A stretch of DNA of 64,000 nt from the NCBI GenBank assembly GCA_013399875.1, contig VXAZ01007999.1, positions 154,057 to 218,056 of the forward strand, written 5' to 3'. The DNA is from Gymnorhina tibicen. Lineage: Eukaryota > Chordata > Aves > Passeriformes > Artamidae. Position numbers and translations under genes: made by a program. The first letter of the stretch is position 1. Each line of letters starts with the position of its first letter. Shown here in pieces: positions 49,001 to 59,000 of this stretch. The notes under the pieces are model-generated. The model ran no database searches and had not been told where the DNA came from. It saw only the letters and a list, made by a program, of their open reading frames with translations.

Positions 49001-52000
49001 AAGGGTTTTGGCTCTGATTTCTGGAAAGCTGTAGCTTGTCCTGTAGAAGGTGTGAGCCCCTGCTGTCCCTGTGCAGGTGGGATGATGTCCATCTTCCTCA
49101 TGGGCTGCTACGACCCCAAGAGCGAGAAGTGGTGCACTGTGACCAAGTGCTCCGGTGGCCACGATGATGCCACCCTGGCACGTCTGCAGACAGAGCTGGA
49201 CATGGTGAAGATCAGCAAGGTGAGAGGGGGGAGCAAAGGGCTGAGCTGCCCTTGAGCTGCTGCTTCACTGCAGGGTGGAAGTGCCCTGCCAGGAATGAAT
49301 CAGAGTTAAAGCACATCAAGCACTTGCCACAAGTGAGGTGTCAGCGCAGCCAGCTCCTGGATGAGGCACTGCCTGGGATCTGTACCCAGACACTGAGTGG
49401 GAAGCCAGGCACCATCTGTTTCCTGCTAGGACAAAGTTTCATTGGGAAGATAGCAATTTTTTATCTGGGTTTTTGGGCACGTTGTGATTGGCAAAGGCAG
49501 TCACTAGATGGGGCTGTGGGAGGGGAGTGCTCGGTCAGACTGGTCTGGTGGCTCCATAACCTGGGGTTGGAGTTGAGATTTCTGTAAATTAATTATCTTG
49601 CTTTTCCAGACTGGACAAATAAACAGAGAGCTGAATTTTCATATTACCTTGACATCCTGAAGGCCATTTGCATCAAGGTTGTAGAATCTTTAAAAAAACG
49701 GGTAGTTTTACGTGAATCACAATTGGAGCAACTGCTCTTGTTTCACACACAGAATGACAGGGAGTGAGGGCTGTGTTTCAGGTAATATTTGTGGTTTTCT
49801 AGATGAGAGAAGCTGCTGCAGGTCAGTGCAAGTTTCATCCATGCAAAGGCAGTGTAATACCTCTATGCTGATCTACTTCTAGGTTGTGTTTCAGCAGTTT
49901 CTTTTGTAGAATCAGGTTTATATATGATGATAAATGTTAATAATTTTAATTTTGTGCTTTGAATTAATAGGATCCTAGTAAAATTCCAAGGTGGCTAAAA
50001 ATTAACAAAATCTACTACCCAGACTTCATTGTCCCAGATCCAAAGGTGAGTGCTCTCATAATCATTTAACATTTCCCAGTCCTTACTCTGCAATCTTCTA
50101 TAAATCCTTTAGAAGGACAACTTAGAAGTTGTCTCTGTTACAAAACTAATCTTCATACTTGGAACGGGAAATTAAGCACAAGTTTTTATCTCTCAATCTT
50201 GCAGGTGCATTTGAGGCTAAGAGCTTCATGAAGAAATCACACCTGCAGCAGTTTTGGGAAATATTCTTGTGCATTAAATCCCTTCCAGAAGTGAGCTTAC
50301 TTTAAATTTGACATATGAGAAATCTGACTTCAAATGGTTGAAGCACAACTGCAACCCAAAAGTTGCTGTTGCTGTAGGGAATGTGTCAGTATGGTCTGTG
50401 CCACGTGTGCCTGAAAGAGGAGGTGTTCTTTAGAAATTGGCATTTTGTGTTAGTGAAGGATCTCTGGCTTAGCGACAAATTAGGTTTTTCTAATGAAGGT
50501 GACCGAGAAGGTCAGTTTGTGTTTATGGAACTGTGCTGGGGCGGGAGCGAGTGGGGGATGAGACCCTTGGGATCTGGCTCCTGAGAGAGCAGGGGAACGT
50601 GACGTGGCTTCCTCCCCGCTGTGTTTAGAAAGCCCCCGTGTGGGAGATCACCGGGGCCGAGTTCTCCAAGGCCGAGGCGCACACCGCGGACGGGATCTCC
50701 ATCCGCTTCCCGCGCTGCACCCGCATCCGCGACGACAAGGACTGGCAGACGGCCACCAACCTGCAGCAGCTGAAGGTCAGCACGGGGCCCTGCGGCACAG
50801 GGAGAGCGGGTTCTGCTCCACTTCGGAGACAAATCCCACAGCAGGGCGTGCCGGGAAGGCACCTGCTGGCTGCTGCCTGTGCTGGCACCTTCCGTGCTCC
50901 CTTCACGCCAGGCTCGGGCTGCGCTGCGCTGCTGCGGAGGCCTCTCGGGTCCCCTGAGCTGTTGGGTCGTTGTGCCCCGTCAGGAATGTCTGTGCTTGGT
51001 TCCGTCAGCTCTTGGGACAGGCTGAGGAATTGCCTTCCTCAGGAGTGACCTTTATTCTCTCCGTGGTCACTCGGTTTCCCGTCAGTTGCTGAGACTGGGA
51101 GAGGCATTTGGGAAGTGCTTGTGGTGTCCTGGGGCACAGGGGCCAAGTGGCACCAGCCAGGACCCCTCAGGCTGCAGCCACCCCCTCACCCTCCTGTGCT
51201 GAGGGGAAGGGGCCCGGTGCCAGCCCCGGCAGTGGGAGAGCTGGGGGGGAGCTCTGTGCTCGGGGGAGTTGCTGCAGTTTGGGGCTGGCAGCAGCTGCCA
51301 GGGCTGCTTGTGCCATGGAAAGCAGGAGTGCTGCAGCCCCCCTGGGGCCTGCCAGGGTCCTTGTGGGGAGCAGAGAGGAACAAACCCCCCTGCAGATGGG
51401 CCGTTCCCACAGTGAGCACCGGGCACTGCTCACTCTTCGGGCTCTGGTGAATTGGGCTGGCGTGCTCTGTGGCACATGATGTGGATGTGGCTTTTGTTCC
51501 TCCCTGTGTGGCCTCCCTTAATGCCAGGCAGAGGGGTGGAATGCCGGGAGCTGGGACAGAGCTGACAGGAAAATGACTGCAGAGAGGTGCAGGAAGAAAA
51601 AGCATCTGAGCAAACACTTCGGGGGGGAGAAAACCAGAGCAGTCCCTGCCTCCCAGCTCGTGTCCAGTGTCACACATGATTAGTGCTCTGTTTCTGCCGG
51701 GCAGGAGCTGTACCAGCTCTCCAAGGAGAAGGCTGATTTCAATGTTGTGGCTGGGGAGGAAGATGAGTCCACAGCTGGCAGCAGTGGAGAGAATGATGGG
51801 AATTCCAGGTCTTCCACACCTCACAGCAGTATTAAGAGTCCCCCAAGCAAGTCCCCTGCCAAAGCCCAGAAGGCAGAAGGTAAGATGATGGTGCTTTCAG
51901 GAGAGGAGCCTGGGGCTGTGTCCTCTGTGCTTGGGGCAGGCTGGCTCTGGGTCCTTGCCTCCTGTCAGAGGCTTGATGATCCCACCTTTCACATGGATCT

Positions 52001-52990
52001 CAGGGATCATGGGCAAAGCTGTTCAGATCCTTGGCTTGACCCAGTATGAATTGAGTAGCCACAGCTCTGAGATGTCCAGGGATTGGGAGGAGATGGATGG
52101 AAATAGCTCTGATGATGCTGTTCAGGTTGGTGTTCGCTGCTCCCATTCCTGCAGGTCACAGCCCTTTGCTCAGACATTGTTGGCCATGAGCCAGTATTTA
52201 ATTTTATTTGGATGGATTTCATGTGTGTAATGGGACACGTGGCTGGAGGGGATTTCCAGGTGAATTGAGCTGGAACATGAAGCAGATTGCTGAGCAGTTT
52301 CACAGGACAGAGTGGTGACAGCACGGAGGGCAGGAGGCAGCAGCAGCCTGGGAATGGGGGCAGGAGGCTGCCCCACACCACTTAAGAGTAGAAAAATGTG
52401 TCTCACTTGTTACATTCTAATTCATGACTTTTCCAGAAAGAGGGGAGGAAACGTTTCCCTTCTGCTCTTCACACGCTCCCCTCATGTTAATACACAGCCC
52501 GTGTCTGGACAGAGCACACACGTGAGCCAAATTTTTGTTTTCAGAGAGCAAAGGAATCATTGGATCCCCTCAGAAATCCGAGGAGAAACGAGGGGAGAAG
52601 AGAAAAGCATCCGAGATGGAGGACAATGGAAAAAAGGTACAGTCAGCTGGCAGGCACCCACGGCAGGGTGGGAGGAGGCTGAGGCCGTTGTTGTCTGTCC
52701 ACTTCCCTTCCAAGGAATGCTTTGCCCAAGCTCTGCTTCTCCTTCCCCCTCAGCAGCCGCTGCTGGACATTTTCACGGGGGTGAGGCTGTACCTGGCGCC
52801 CTCCGTGAAGGATTTCGCCAGAATCCGCCGCTACTTCATCGCCTTCGACGGGGACCTGGTGGCGGAGTTCGACACGGCCTCGGCCACGCACGTGATCGGG
52901 GACGTCGATGACAACCCCGGTGCCCAGCGCGTGACTCCCCGCTGGATCTGGGAGTGCATCCGGAAGCGCAGGCTGGTGGCCCCGTGCTAG
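39801..52990 (+). CDS. LIG3: DNA ligase III (19 coding exons, nuclear form complete)
   Basis: ATP-dependent DNA ligase that seals nicks in base-excision and single-strand-break repair with XRCC1, and in vertebrates also serves mitochondria. I joined 39801-40086, 40565-40681, 41535-41732, 42130-42281, 43175-43341, 43989-44066, 44162-44330, 45084-45239, 45797-45928, 46706-46785, 47180-47267, 48157-48234, 48603-48726, 49077-49219, 49971-50045, 50629-50775, 51705-51879, 52545-52636 and 52754-52990. The total is 2,694 nt, in frame, giving 897 aa against 922 for the human nuclear form. Visible parts are a PARP-type zinc finger (Cys18, Cys21, His52, Cys55), the DNA-binding domain, adenylation motif KYDGER with catalytic Lys412, [16 protein letters not shown] and KVKKD motifs, an OB-fold with [14 protein letters not shown], a short Ser/Lys linker and a C-terminal BRCT (about 820-897). 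The start is MAEQRYC. An upstream mitochondrial start is not resolved. The linker is about 25 aa shorter than human. Confidence 0.97.
40565..40681 (+). CDS. LIG3: LIG3 coding exon 2: linker
   Basis: Acceptor TTTTCAG, donor ACTG|GTAAGA. It encodes the basic linker after the zinc finger ([19 protein letters not shown], then KKFSGFT), colinear with human LIG3. Confidence 0.93.
41535..41732 (+). CDS. LIG3: LIG3 coding exon 3: start of DNA-binding domain
   Basis: Acceptor GATGCAG, donor GGAG|GTATGG. It encodes a Ser/Ala-rich linker, then [20 protein letters not shown], the beginning of the ligase DNA-binding domain. Phase 1 on both sides. Confidence 0.94.
42130..42281 (+). CDS. LIG3: LIG3 coding exon 4
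   Basis: Acceptor TTTTCCCAG, donor CAG|GTGAGT. It encodes [17 protein letters not shown] and the following helices of the DNA-binding domain, ending DLEQ. Confidence 0.95.
43175..43341 (+). CDS. LIG3: LIG3 coding exon 5
   Basis: Acceptor GAGACAG, donor CGCAG|GTGAGG. It encodes [15 protein letters not shown] through QQISR. The join to the next exon gives SRRCTGND, one arginine more than the mammalian sequence; frame is kept. Confidence 0.93.
43989..44066 (+). CDS. LIG3: LIG3 coding exon 6
   Basis: Acceptor TTCTTCAG, donor CACGT|GTAAGT. It encodes [19 protein letters not shown], part of the DNA-binding domain. Confidence 0.95.
44162..44330 (+). CDS. LIG3: LIG3 coding exon 7
   Basis: Acceptor GGTTGCAG, donor CTG|GTAGGT. 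It encodes [20 protein letters not shown] and ends in VQPML at the entry to the adenylation domain. A 78-bp tandem repeat starts about 40 bp into the following intron. Confidence 0.95.
44372..44590. repeat. 78-bp tandem repeat in LIG3 intron (2.8 copies)
   Basis: Units starting ACCCCCAGCTGGA at 44,372, 44,450 and 44,528 are nearly identical. The repeat sits just after the donor of the exon ending at 44,330. The 78-bp period is a multiple of three, so it stays open as a reading frame. Confidence 0.92.
45084..45239 (+). CDS. LIG3: LIG3 coding exon 8: catalytic lysine
   Basis: Acceptor CCCCAAG, donor AAA|GTAAGC. It encodes the nucleotidyltransferase motif [11 protein letters not shown]. The AMP-accepting lysine codon lies at 45,150-45,152 (residue 412). 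The motif is intact, so the enzyme is expected to be active. Confidence 0.96.
45797..45928 (+). CDS. LIG3: LIG3 coding exon 9
   Basis: Acceptor TTCCCAAG, donor AAG|GTAAAA. It encodes [15 protein letters not shown], the [10 protein letters not shown] motif and GTLGVHK of the adenylation domain. Confidence 0.95.
46706..46785 (+). CDS. LIG3: LIG3 coding exon 10
   Basis: Acceptor GTTTCAG, donor GACAG|GTGTGT. It encodes [20 protein letters not shown], containing ligase motif III. Confidence 0.95.
47180..47267 (+). CDS. LIG3: LIG3 coding exon 11
   Basis: Acceptor TGCTCCAG, donor ACG|GTGAGT. It encodes [20 protein letters not shown] and the MKHVT segment. Confidence 0.95.
47291..47306. repeat. Short telomere-like CCCTAA repeat
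   Basis: Just under three CCCTAA units in the LIG3 intron, 24 bp after a splice donor. It is too short to be a real interstitial telomere block. Confidence 0.7.
47613..47760. repeat. 73-bp tandem duplication in LIG3 intron
   Basis: The unit beginning CATGCTGGGCTTTTCC occurs at 47,613 and again at 47,686 with no visible difference over about 73 bp. Perfect identity implies a recent duplication or an assembly artefact. Confidence 0.93.
48157..48234 (+). CDS. LIG3: LIG3 coding exon 12, with GC donor
   Basis: Acceptor CTTTCCAG. It encodes [20 protein letters not shown] then VLKDIK (motif IV). The donor is AAG|GCAAGT, a GC-AG type 5' splice site. The nearest GT, four bases downstream, would shift the frame. 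Confidence 0.93.
48235..48602 (+). other. LIG3: GC-AG intron of LIG3
   Basis: The intron begins GCAAGT after AAG and ends TGCACAG. Frame continuity on both sides (VLKDIK, then [10 protein letters not shown]) requires this donor. Strong flanking match to the U1 consensus (AAG|GCAAGT) is typical of genuine GC donors. Confidence 0.92.
48270..48446. repeat. 59-bp tandem triplication in LIG3 GC-AG intron
   Basis: Units starting GGAACTGGGGAATGACAACA occur at 48,270, 48,329 and 48,388. The first two are essentially identical and the third differs slightly at its end. The array starts 36 bp after the GC splice donor. Confidence 0.93.
48603..48726 (+). CDS. LIG3: LIG3 coding exon 13
   Basis: Acceptor TTGCACAG, donor AAAG|GTAAGG. 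It encodes [18 protein letters not shown], with the KVKKD motif V lysines, followed by [15 protein letters not shown]. Confidence 0.95.
49077..49219 (+). CDS. LIG3: LIG3 coding exon 14
   Basis: Acceptor TGTGCAG, donor AAG|GTGAGA. It encodes [19 protein letters not shown] and the start of the OB-fold domain, ending KISK. Confidence 0.95.
49971..50045 (+). CDS. LIG3: LIG3 coding exon 15
   Basis: Acceptor TTAATAG, donor AAG|GTGAGT. It encodes [19 protein letters not shown] then IVPDPK, within the OB-fold. Confidence 0.95.
50629..50775 (+). CDS. LIG3: LIG3 coding exon 16
   Basis: Acceptor GTGTTTAG, donor AAG|GTCAGC. It encodes [19 protein letters not shown] and [14 protein letters not shown], the end of the catalytic core (motif VI region). 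Confidence 0.95.
51705..51879 (+). CDS. LIG3: LIG3 coding exon 17: linker
   Basis: Acceptor CGGGCAG, donor GAAG|GTAAGA. It encodes [20 protein letters not shown] and a Ser-rich disordered linker towards the BRCT domain, shorter and more divergent than in mammals. Confidence 0.93.
52545..52636 (+). CDS. LIG3: LIG3 coding exon 18: linker
   Basis: Acceptor GTTTTCAG, donor AAG|GTACAG. It encodes a Lys/Glu-rich linker ([20 protein letters not shown]). The frame joins cleanly on both sides. Confidence 0.9.
52754..52990 (+). CDS. LIG3: LIG3 last coding exon: BRCT domain
   Basis: Acceptor CCCTCAG. It encodes residues 820-897 ([17 protein letters not shown] ... [15 protein letters not shown]) and the stop TAG at 52,988-52,990. 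This BRCT is the one that binds the XRCC1 BRCT in the alpha isoform. A beta-type alternative 3' exon, known in mouse germ cells, was not recognised. Confidence 0.95.
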   Translation, partial: QPLLDIFTGVRLYLAPSVKDFARIRRYFIAFDGDLVAEFDTASATHVIGDVDDNPGAQRVTPRWIWECIRKRRLVAPC

Positions 52991-53275
52991 CAGAGGGGGC
53001 GGCGCTGGCACAGGAACAGCGGGGAGTAGGGAGGTGGATTCCTCCGTGGAGATGTGGATAGACAGGAAATGCCCTCAGAGGTGTAGCTACAGCCATCCAG
53101 AGCACCCCTATGGAATGAATTAAAAAAACTCTCTGAAGAAATGTCACTGCTCGCTCCCATTTTCCTACCCATTCTGTAGACCACCGCCCTTATCCAGGTG
53201 CTGGTTTAGTCTCCTTGGGTTTTTAAAGTTTGGGTATTTTTATAGATAAAGAAATAAAACTGAAGCAGCTTCTCC
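52991..53275 (+). other. LIG3: LIG3 3' untranslated region
   Basis: From the stop codon to about 20 bases after the AATAAA at 53,253-53,258. The sequence is short and carries no coding signal. The true cleavage point is inferred from the position of the signal. Confidence 0.6.
53253..53258 (+). terminator. LIG3: LIG3 poly(A) signal AATAAA
   Basis: The first canonical AATAAA after the LIG3 stop, 263 bp downstream, in GAAATAAAAC. Confidence 0.7.
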
Positions 53276-53542
53276 TTTGCTGTCAGGACTTATTTTCCAA
53301 AGGTTCTTCTGTTCCTGTTCAGGAAAACAGAGCACCAGCTCCGTGGGACTCTTGGCTGTGGTGCCAAGGTCACTTGTTTTGTCAGGTAATTTTTTTTCCC
53401 CCTCAACCTCTTCTATACCCCCCCCCTCCACTAACAACCTTTAAGCACCTGTGATCCCAATTTCTGGCCAAGATTCAGCAGTAGCTGTAGGATCTCTGCT
53501 TGTTAACAGTCAGAAACAAAGTTAACTAAATCACATTTCAAC

Positions 53543-53548
53543 TTTATT
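53543..53548 (-). terminator. RFFL: Distal RFFL poly(A) signal candidate
   Basis: TTTATT on the plus strand, AATAAA on the minus strand, in an AT-rich setting. It would place the RFFL 3' end about 0.25 kb from the LIG3 3' end. Confidence 0.5.
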
Positions 53549-55563
53549 ATAAAATTATAAACCAGACGTCTGTACCAAAACTAGTAGGTTTAACCATTGT
53601 AGTACCAGAGGATTTAATAGTGAATATCATGCCCTTTCAAGTAGAATATTAACTTTTTAAATCTTTAAACAACGTACAGTGTACATAAAGCACATAAATA
53701 TTTCCATTTACTTTATTAGTTCAGAACATTATATTCCTTTGGATCATTAATCAGTTTCCTCCAGATTTTGATTTTCCTTTAGAAACAACTCACTCATATC
53801 CATAAGTAGAGAATCCATTTTTACAAGGGAAGCAAGAAGAGTCCTCCCTTCACAAAGCACATTTTGGAGTCACAGGGTGGGTGGATCTTCTCATCCCTAG
53901 AACTTCAGGCATTGATCTGCAGCTGGATTTATCTGCTGTAGAAATTAAGCCTACCCTCTACAAGGAAAAGCACATCTATCCACAGGGGAATCATCTTCCT
54001 GCTGAATTCCCCCAGCCCTGAGTTTATTGAAAAATATGACATGAATTTTCACAGTGAATCTCCTAAATGAGGCTGCTCAGCACTTGGTGTATTCCTGCAG
54101 CTCTCCACGGTCCCTGGGCCCTCTCCAGAGCAGAGTCACTTCTTACCTGCCCTTCTTTCTATCACGATGCACTGACTTGTTCAGTTTGTTCTCGTGCTGG
54201 AACCTGCTAACCTCAAGTCAAAGATTAGAGAACAACCTGACCGGGGGCAGAGGTAGAACTCAGAATGCTGAGAACTGCAGCAGCTGCTGTGTTTTTGGGG
54301 AGCTCTGAGACCACCTCAGCAGTGCCTCGCTCCTGCTGCCTCCTGAGCCATGGGTTTCTCATCTCAGGTGCCGTTTTGGCTGCAGCTCCCAGAGCAGACC
54401 CTGCACTCCCTGAGCTGAGCTGCTCTCATGGCACCGTCCCTGTTCAAGAACACACAAGGGAGGTGAATTTGCTGCTGACATTTTCCCACTTACTGCCCAG
54501 GAGCTTTGGTGCTGTCCCTGTGGCTGCACTGCAGGGCCTCAGGAGCTGAGGGGACGCTGGGTCTGTGCTGTTCTCTGCTGGCAGCCAGGTTTGAGCACGG
54601 AGCCGTCCCCTCTCCCCCCAGGCAGCCAGGGAAGCTCTGCAGCAGGGGGGTCTCAGCTGCTTTGGGATGAGGGCACAAGGCCGTGGTGACGGACACTGAA
54701 GGCAGCAGGCTGCTGAAGCTCGGCTGTGCAGCAGCCACGTGCCCGCAGGCCCCTGAGGGGAAAACACACCAGTTACAATCACCTCCAGCAAGAACTGCCA
54801 GCCTCCTCTAGGAAGTCTCTTCCATCTGAACACACTGCCCAGGAGAGCTGGCAGGGCTCAGGGCACAGACTCAGACTCTCTCCTACGCACCCTCACCAGC
54901 AGAAAGGACAAAATTGCGTCTGATGAGCAGTGGAAGGTAACAGAACTGCAAAACTGAGCACGGGGGAGGATGGGGGGAGCTGATCTGCAGCAGAGATTGC
55001 TCATGGATCCAAGGGAGACCAAGGCTTTCTTCCTTGAGTCCCTTTCAAAAAAAGAAAAAGTCACCTGTACTTAAATCTGATTGTGTAGCAGTGGAGTCCT
55101 CGCTGCTCTGCAGCTGCGTGGTTTCCTCACTAAACCCTGGGGAGGACTCAAGCCTTGGATTTGTAGCTCCCTCAGCAAGTGAGGGCAGTTCAGTTTGAGC
55201 CCCACGTCTGGCACGTGCTGTGAAGTCAAAATCGACAAAATCAAACCAGAAACCTCCCTCTGGCACAGAAACACAAACCCAGCACACAGGGCAAGGCTGA
55301 GCCTTCCCATCCTCCTTCCCCTGACAGTTTTCAATAATACAAACACAACCTTGATATAAAACTACACATTTCTCCACAATTGCACTAGGCTGGAATTAGG
55401 GAAAGCAGGGGTGGTCTGCCTGTCCTGCAAGCATAACAATTTTACATTAAGTTAAAAATAAAATTAACAAGCACAGTGACATTTTAATCTTTGAAAATCA
55501 ACTTGTTGCTGGATGTAGCCTGAGCAGCAAAACAAAGGACACTTTTTGAGATCCCAGTTCACT

Positions 55564-55569
55564 TTTATT
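55564..55569 (-). terminator. RFFL: Proximal RFFL poly(A) signal candidate
   Basis: AATAAA on the minus strand about 330 bases after the RFFL stop codon. It could yield a short 3' UTR isoform. Confidence 0.45.
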
Positions 55570-55900
55570 ATTCAGAGGAAAATACAAAGCCTCTGGAGCT
55601 GATCTTCCTGGTGGAAAGCTGGGCATCCATCTGTCCTCAAATTATCCTAGGATGGAGGTGGTTAATGATTGCTGGCAATGAGCTCCAAGGAGTCCAGGCA
55701 CTGTGGTGTAAAGCACGATGGTGGGACGAGCAGAGTCGGGCATGGCTTGAGCAGAGCAGTTTTCCCCAGGCTTCCTACTTCCCTCTCTTGCAGCGGGGTC
55801 CATTGCTAATCTCCAAGGTAACTATGTGCAGGGATGTTGGCCCTCTCCCTAAGAGCACTGAGGCTTTAAGGCAGCAGCAGCCCTGACCCCACAGCCACCC

Positions 55901-56082
55901 TTAGGTCCTGAAGACGTGCACGGCCCTGATCACGTACTGGCGGCAGATGGGGCACTCGCTCATGCGCTTCCCGCACTTGGTGCACGTCACCATGTGCCCG
56001 CATTCCAGCAGCACACAGTCGATGGGAGCATCCATGCAGATCCTGCACAGGTTGTCCTCGGCGCTGGGGGGCCCAGCAGCAC
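55901..56082 (-). CDS. RFFL: RFFL last coding exon: RING finger
   Basis: Acceptor CCCCTCAG at the right edge, stop TAA at 55,901-55,903. It encodes the complete C3HC4-type RING, with all expected cysteines and the CGH histidine. This is the E2-binding, catalytic part of the ligase. Confidence 0.96.
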
Positions 56083-59000
56083 CTGAGGGGACAGGAGAGC
56101 ACAGATGGGTCAGACAAAGGGAGGTGTGGCGGGTTGGTGCAATCCGAGTTGGCTCTGCTGAAGGGATTCCCTAAGGGACAAGGTCTGCGAAGGAATTCGC
56201 CTCGTGGCTGCTCCATCAGCTGCCAAGGAGCAGAAGCTTCAGCTTTCACACAGCAATTTCTGGGAGATGGAAACAAATACCACTGAGATTCTCAGTGATG
56301 AAGCAGCATGGGTCTCTCTGCCCAATAACAAGTGACAGCACAAGAGGAAATGGTCTCAAGTTGTGCCAGGGCGATTTACATAGAATTTTTCCCTAATACC
56401 CATTTTCAAAAGGGTTGTCAAGCTCTGGAACAGGCTGCTCAGGGCAGGGGTGGAATAAACAGCCCTGGGGGAGATTTAAAAGCCATGCAGATGTGGCATT
56501 TGGGGACATGGTTTAGGTGGTTGGACTCGATCTTGGAGGGTTTTTCCCAATAAACAACTCCATGATTAAGGATCTCACTCACCAGTTTGATCGTCTGTGT
56601 CCAAAACTGCAACAGAAGAAGAGAGAGGGATTTGGTGAGAATCCAAGAAGCTGGGATAGAAGTGTTACCATGCAGGGGCTGGAAACCCTGAGGGAGTTGC
56701 TAAACCAAAACTGCTTTTTGCTGATCCCCATGGGAGGCTCGGGCTGGGGCTCTGATCAGGACAGGTTCAACAACTGGCAAGAAACTTTCTCCTATACTGA
56801 TCTTACACAACAGCTAAAGCTTCCCAGAGATAAGGGATCCAAAGGGATGTCTCAGTTGTTAAGACAGCCTTGGAATGTGTGCAGAGTTTGGCTTCCCAGT
56901 GCTGCACCTGCAGCAGCCCCTTGTGCCAGTTCCTCTGCTGTTACACAACCACCAAATGGCTGAGCACAGACACACACAGGGAGCGAAGTAAAAGGATAAA
57001 CTGCATCAAAAGCACAAGGTAATGAAAGAATATAACCCCAAAGCTGGTGTCTTAAATCTTGGATCATCCATAGAGGACAAAGCCTAGAGAGATGTGTTTA
57101 AGAGAACAACACTGCTTTGGACAGCACTGAGAAACAAACATAGGAAATCAAAGTGTTGAACTAAGTTTCTCTTGTGAGTAATTTACAAATATGTGTCTTT
57201 TTTAAGCTATCCCTTCGAAGTGCAAACTGGCACCTGGAAAATCAAGCCAGATATATTCTCTATGCACCTGTGTCCCCTCACAGCCACCTGTGCAGGCCCA
57301 GCATGTGCAGCAGGAACAGACTTGTGGTAAGGGAGTGAAACCCCAGCTACCCACAGCTGGGCAGCCCTGGGAGCCACCGCCCTGAATCTCCCAGCTGCTC
57401 TTTGGTGGCAGTTTCCTGCCTGGGCAGGGCATTTCCCTGCTGGCTTTGCCAGGCACCGTGAGCCAAGAGATAAGAGCTCACCCCAGCACATCCCGTTGTC
57501 TACAGCCACCCACCAGCTGCTCCGAGGGTGAGGCAGTGCCCAGTGGCATCTGTCAGGGCCATGCACAACACCAAGGTGAAGGATGCACAGCCCTCGTGCT
57601 GCTGCAGTCCCCGTCCAGAGCTTCCAGAACTCTCTCCTCAAGCAGCTACAAGGAGTGTGAACAAAGTTCAGCTCCTTTCTGTACAAAACACTCCCTCCTT
57701 CCTCCTCGCTTTGCTGCACCAGAAATGCAATGTAAGTTCTATTTCCTTGTACAGCTGTCCATAAAAAGGCAAAACCTGGGAAACAGGCACACGTTTGCTA
57801 AGTTTCTTACCTAGATGCTGAAGGTCCTTCTCTTTGTAGAGGCGAGTGACCCTCTCCAGCAGCTCCCACTTCTCACAGCAGCCTTTGTAGTTGACGAAGT
57901 TGCGGGCGAGGATTTCCTTGAGCTGGCGCACGGAGAGCGCGTTGATGTCCCCGATGCTCGTCAGGTCAGACAGGGAGGCCTTCCTGCCCAGCACCAGGTT
58001 ATCCTCGGAGTCTGTAGACTGGGAGGGAACAGACAGGGAATCATTCTTGCCCTCAACACCTTGAACTACAATTTCAATCAAGTTTCAGCATGTGCATTAG
58101 CAGGAATTCAGGTTCGGATGTACACATAAGTGGCTACTCTGAATTCCTCCAGCAGAAACACAAATCTTGAGAGAGAACTAAATAATTTCTAATATGGTGT
58201 CCAAGTGACACCAGTTCTTTATGTGGAGGACAAGATGATGCCATAGAAGAGCTTGATTGGGTTTGGTCAGTCAGTTACTGTTCATCTCTGGTAGCAAATC
58301 CAGCCTAGGAAACCTGGTATTCCCTGTTATCCAGTTCACAAACCTGTGTCTCATCCTCTGCTGCTGCTGCTTCTTCTGCTGCATTCTCAGCTGCTGTTCC
58401 ACAGGCTGGGCTCGGAGGCACGTGGCCATTGGCCTGGAAGAGGAAATAAAGCTCTCACCAGCTGTGGGTTTCTGGAGGGAAATCAGTTCCAGGACAGTGT
58501 CACTGCAGTCCCTGACCTCTGGAAGGACACGGGCAGGACAAGGCACAAGCCAGGCACACTCACAGAGAGTTTTCCCTGTGCAGCACTCACACAAAGCAAC
58601 ACCTGCTGAAGCTGATCCTTTAAAGCCCCAGTACAGAACTCCAGGCTGGATCAGGACCAAATTTATACACCAAATTTTATGTGTGTATATGCAGTCCTTC
58701 CCTGATGTCACACTGTGCTGGGGTGTGATGTCAGAGCTCTGACAGCTCATGAGCTCTCAGTGCAAGGCTCTGCAGAACCCTCCTCTAACACAGCTCAGAT
58801 CTTCAGTAACCAGGCCAACACCTCCTCAGGTGGGTTCTGGAGCGGGCAAACAGGAGACACCGAGTGAGGGAGCAGCAGCAGCAACAGAGCTGGAGAAGGA
58901 AAGCTGGGCAGCTGCTTTGAATGCTCGATAACATGAGCAGTGTAACCTCAGCTGACTCACCCCCAGCAGCCACTGCTCCCTCTGGCTTCCGACTGACAAA

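Larger units (their letters stand above)
53525..55900 (-). other. RFFL: Probable RFFL 3' untranslated region
   Basis: On the minus strand, the sequence after the RFFL stop has no further recognisable exon. It contains AATAAA signals at 55,564-55,569 (proximal) and 53,543-53,548 (distal). The last 350 bp before the distal signal are AT-rich and look like a typical vertebrate 3' UTR end. Whether the long form is used is inference. A minus-strand open frame at 55,045-55,377 falls inside and is not called as a gene. Confidence 0.5.

Noticed and set aside
55045..55377. 110-codon minus-strand frame with two Cys-x2-Cys pairs inside the RFFL 3' UTR
   Set aside because: It ends in a homopolymer-encoded Phe run, has no recognisable domain, and a second frame overlaps it. 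It lies between the RFFL stop and its distal poly(A) signal, so it is most simply UTR.
58271..58750. 159-codon minus-strand frame over an RFFL exon
   Set aside because: It is in a different phase from the conserved RFFL exon 58,344-58,433 and its Gln-rich run is the same triplet tract read out of frame.
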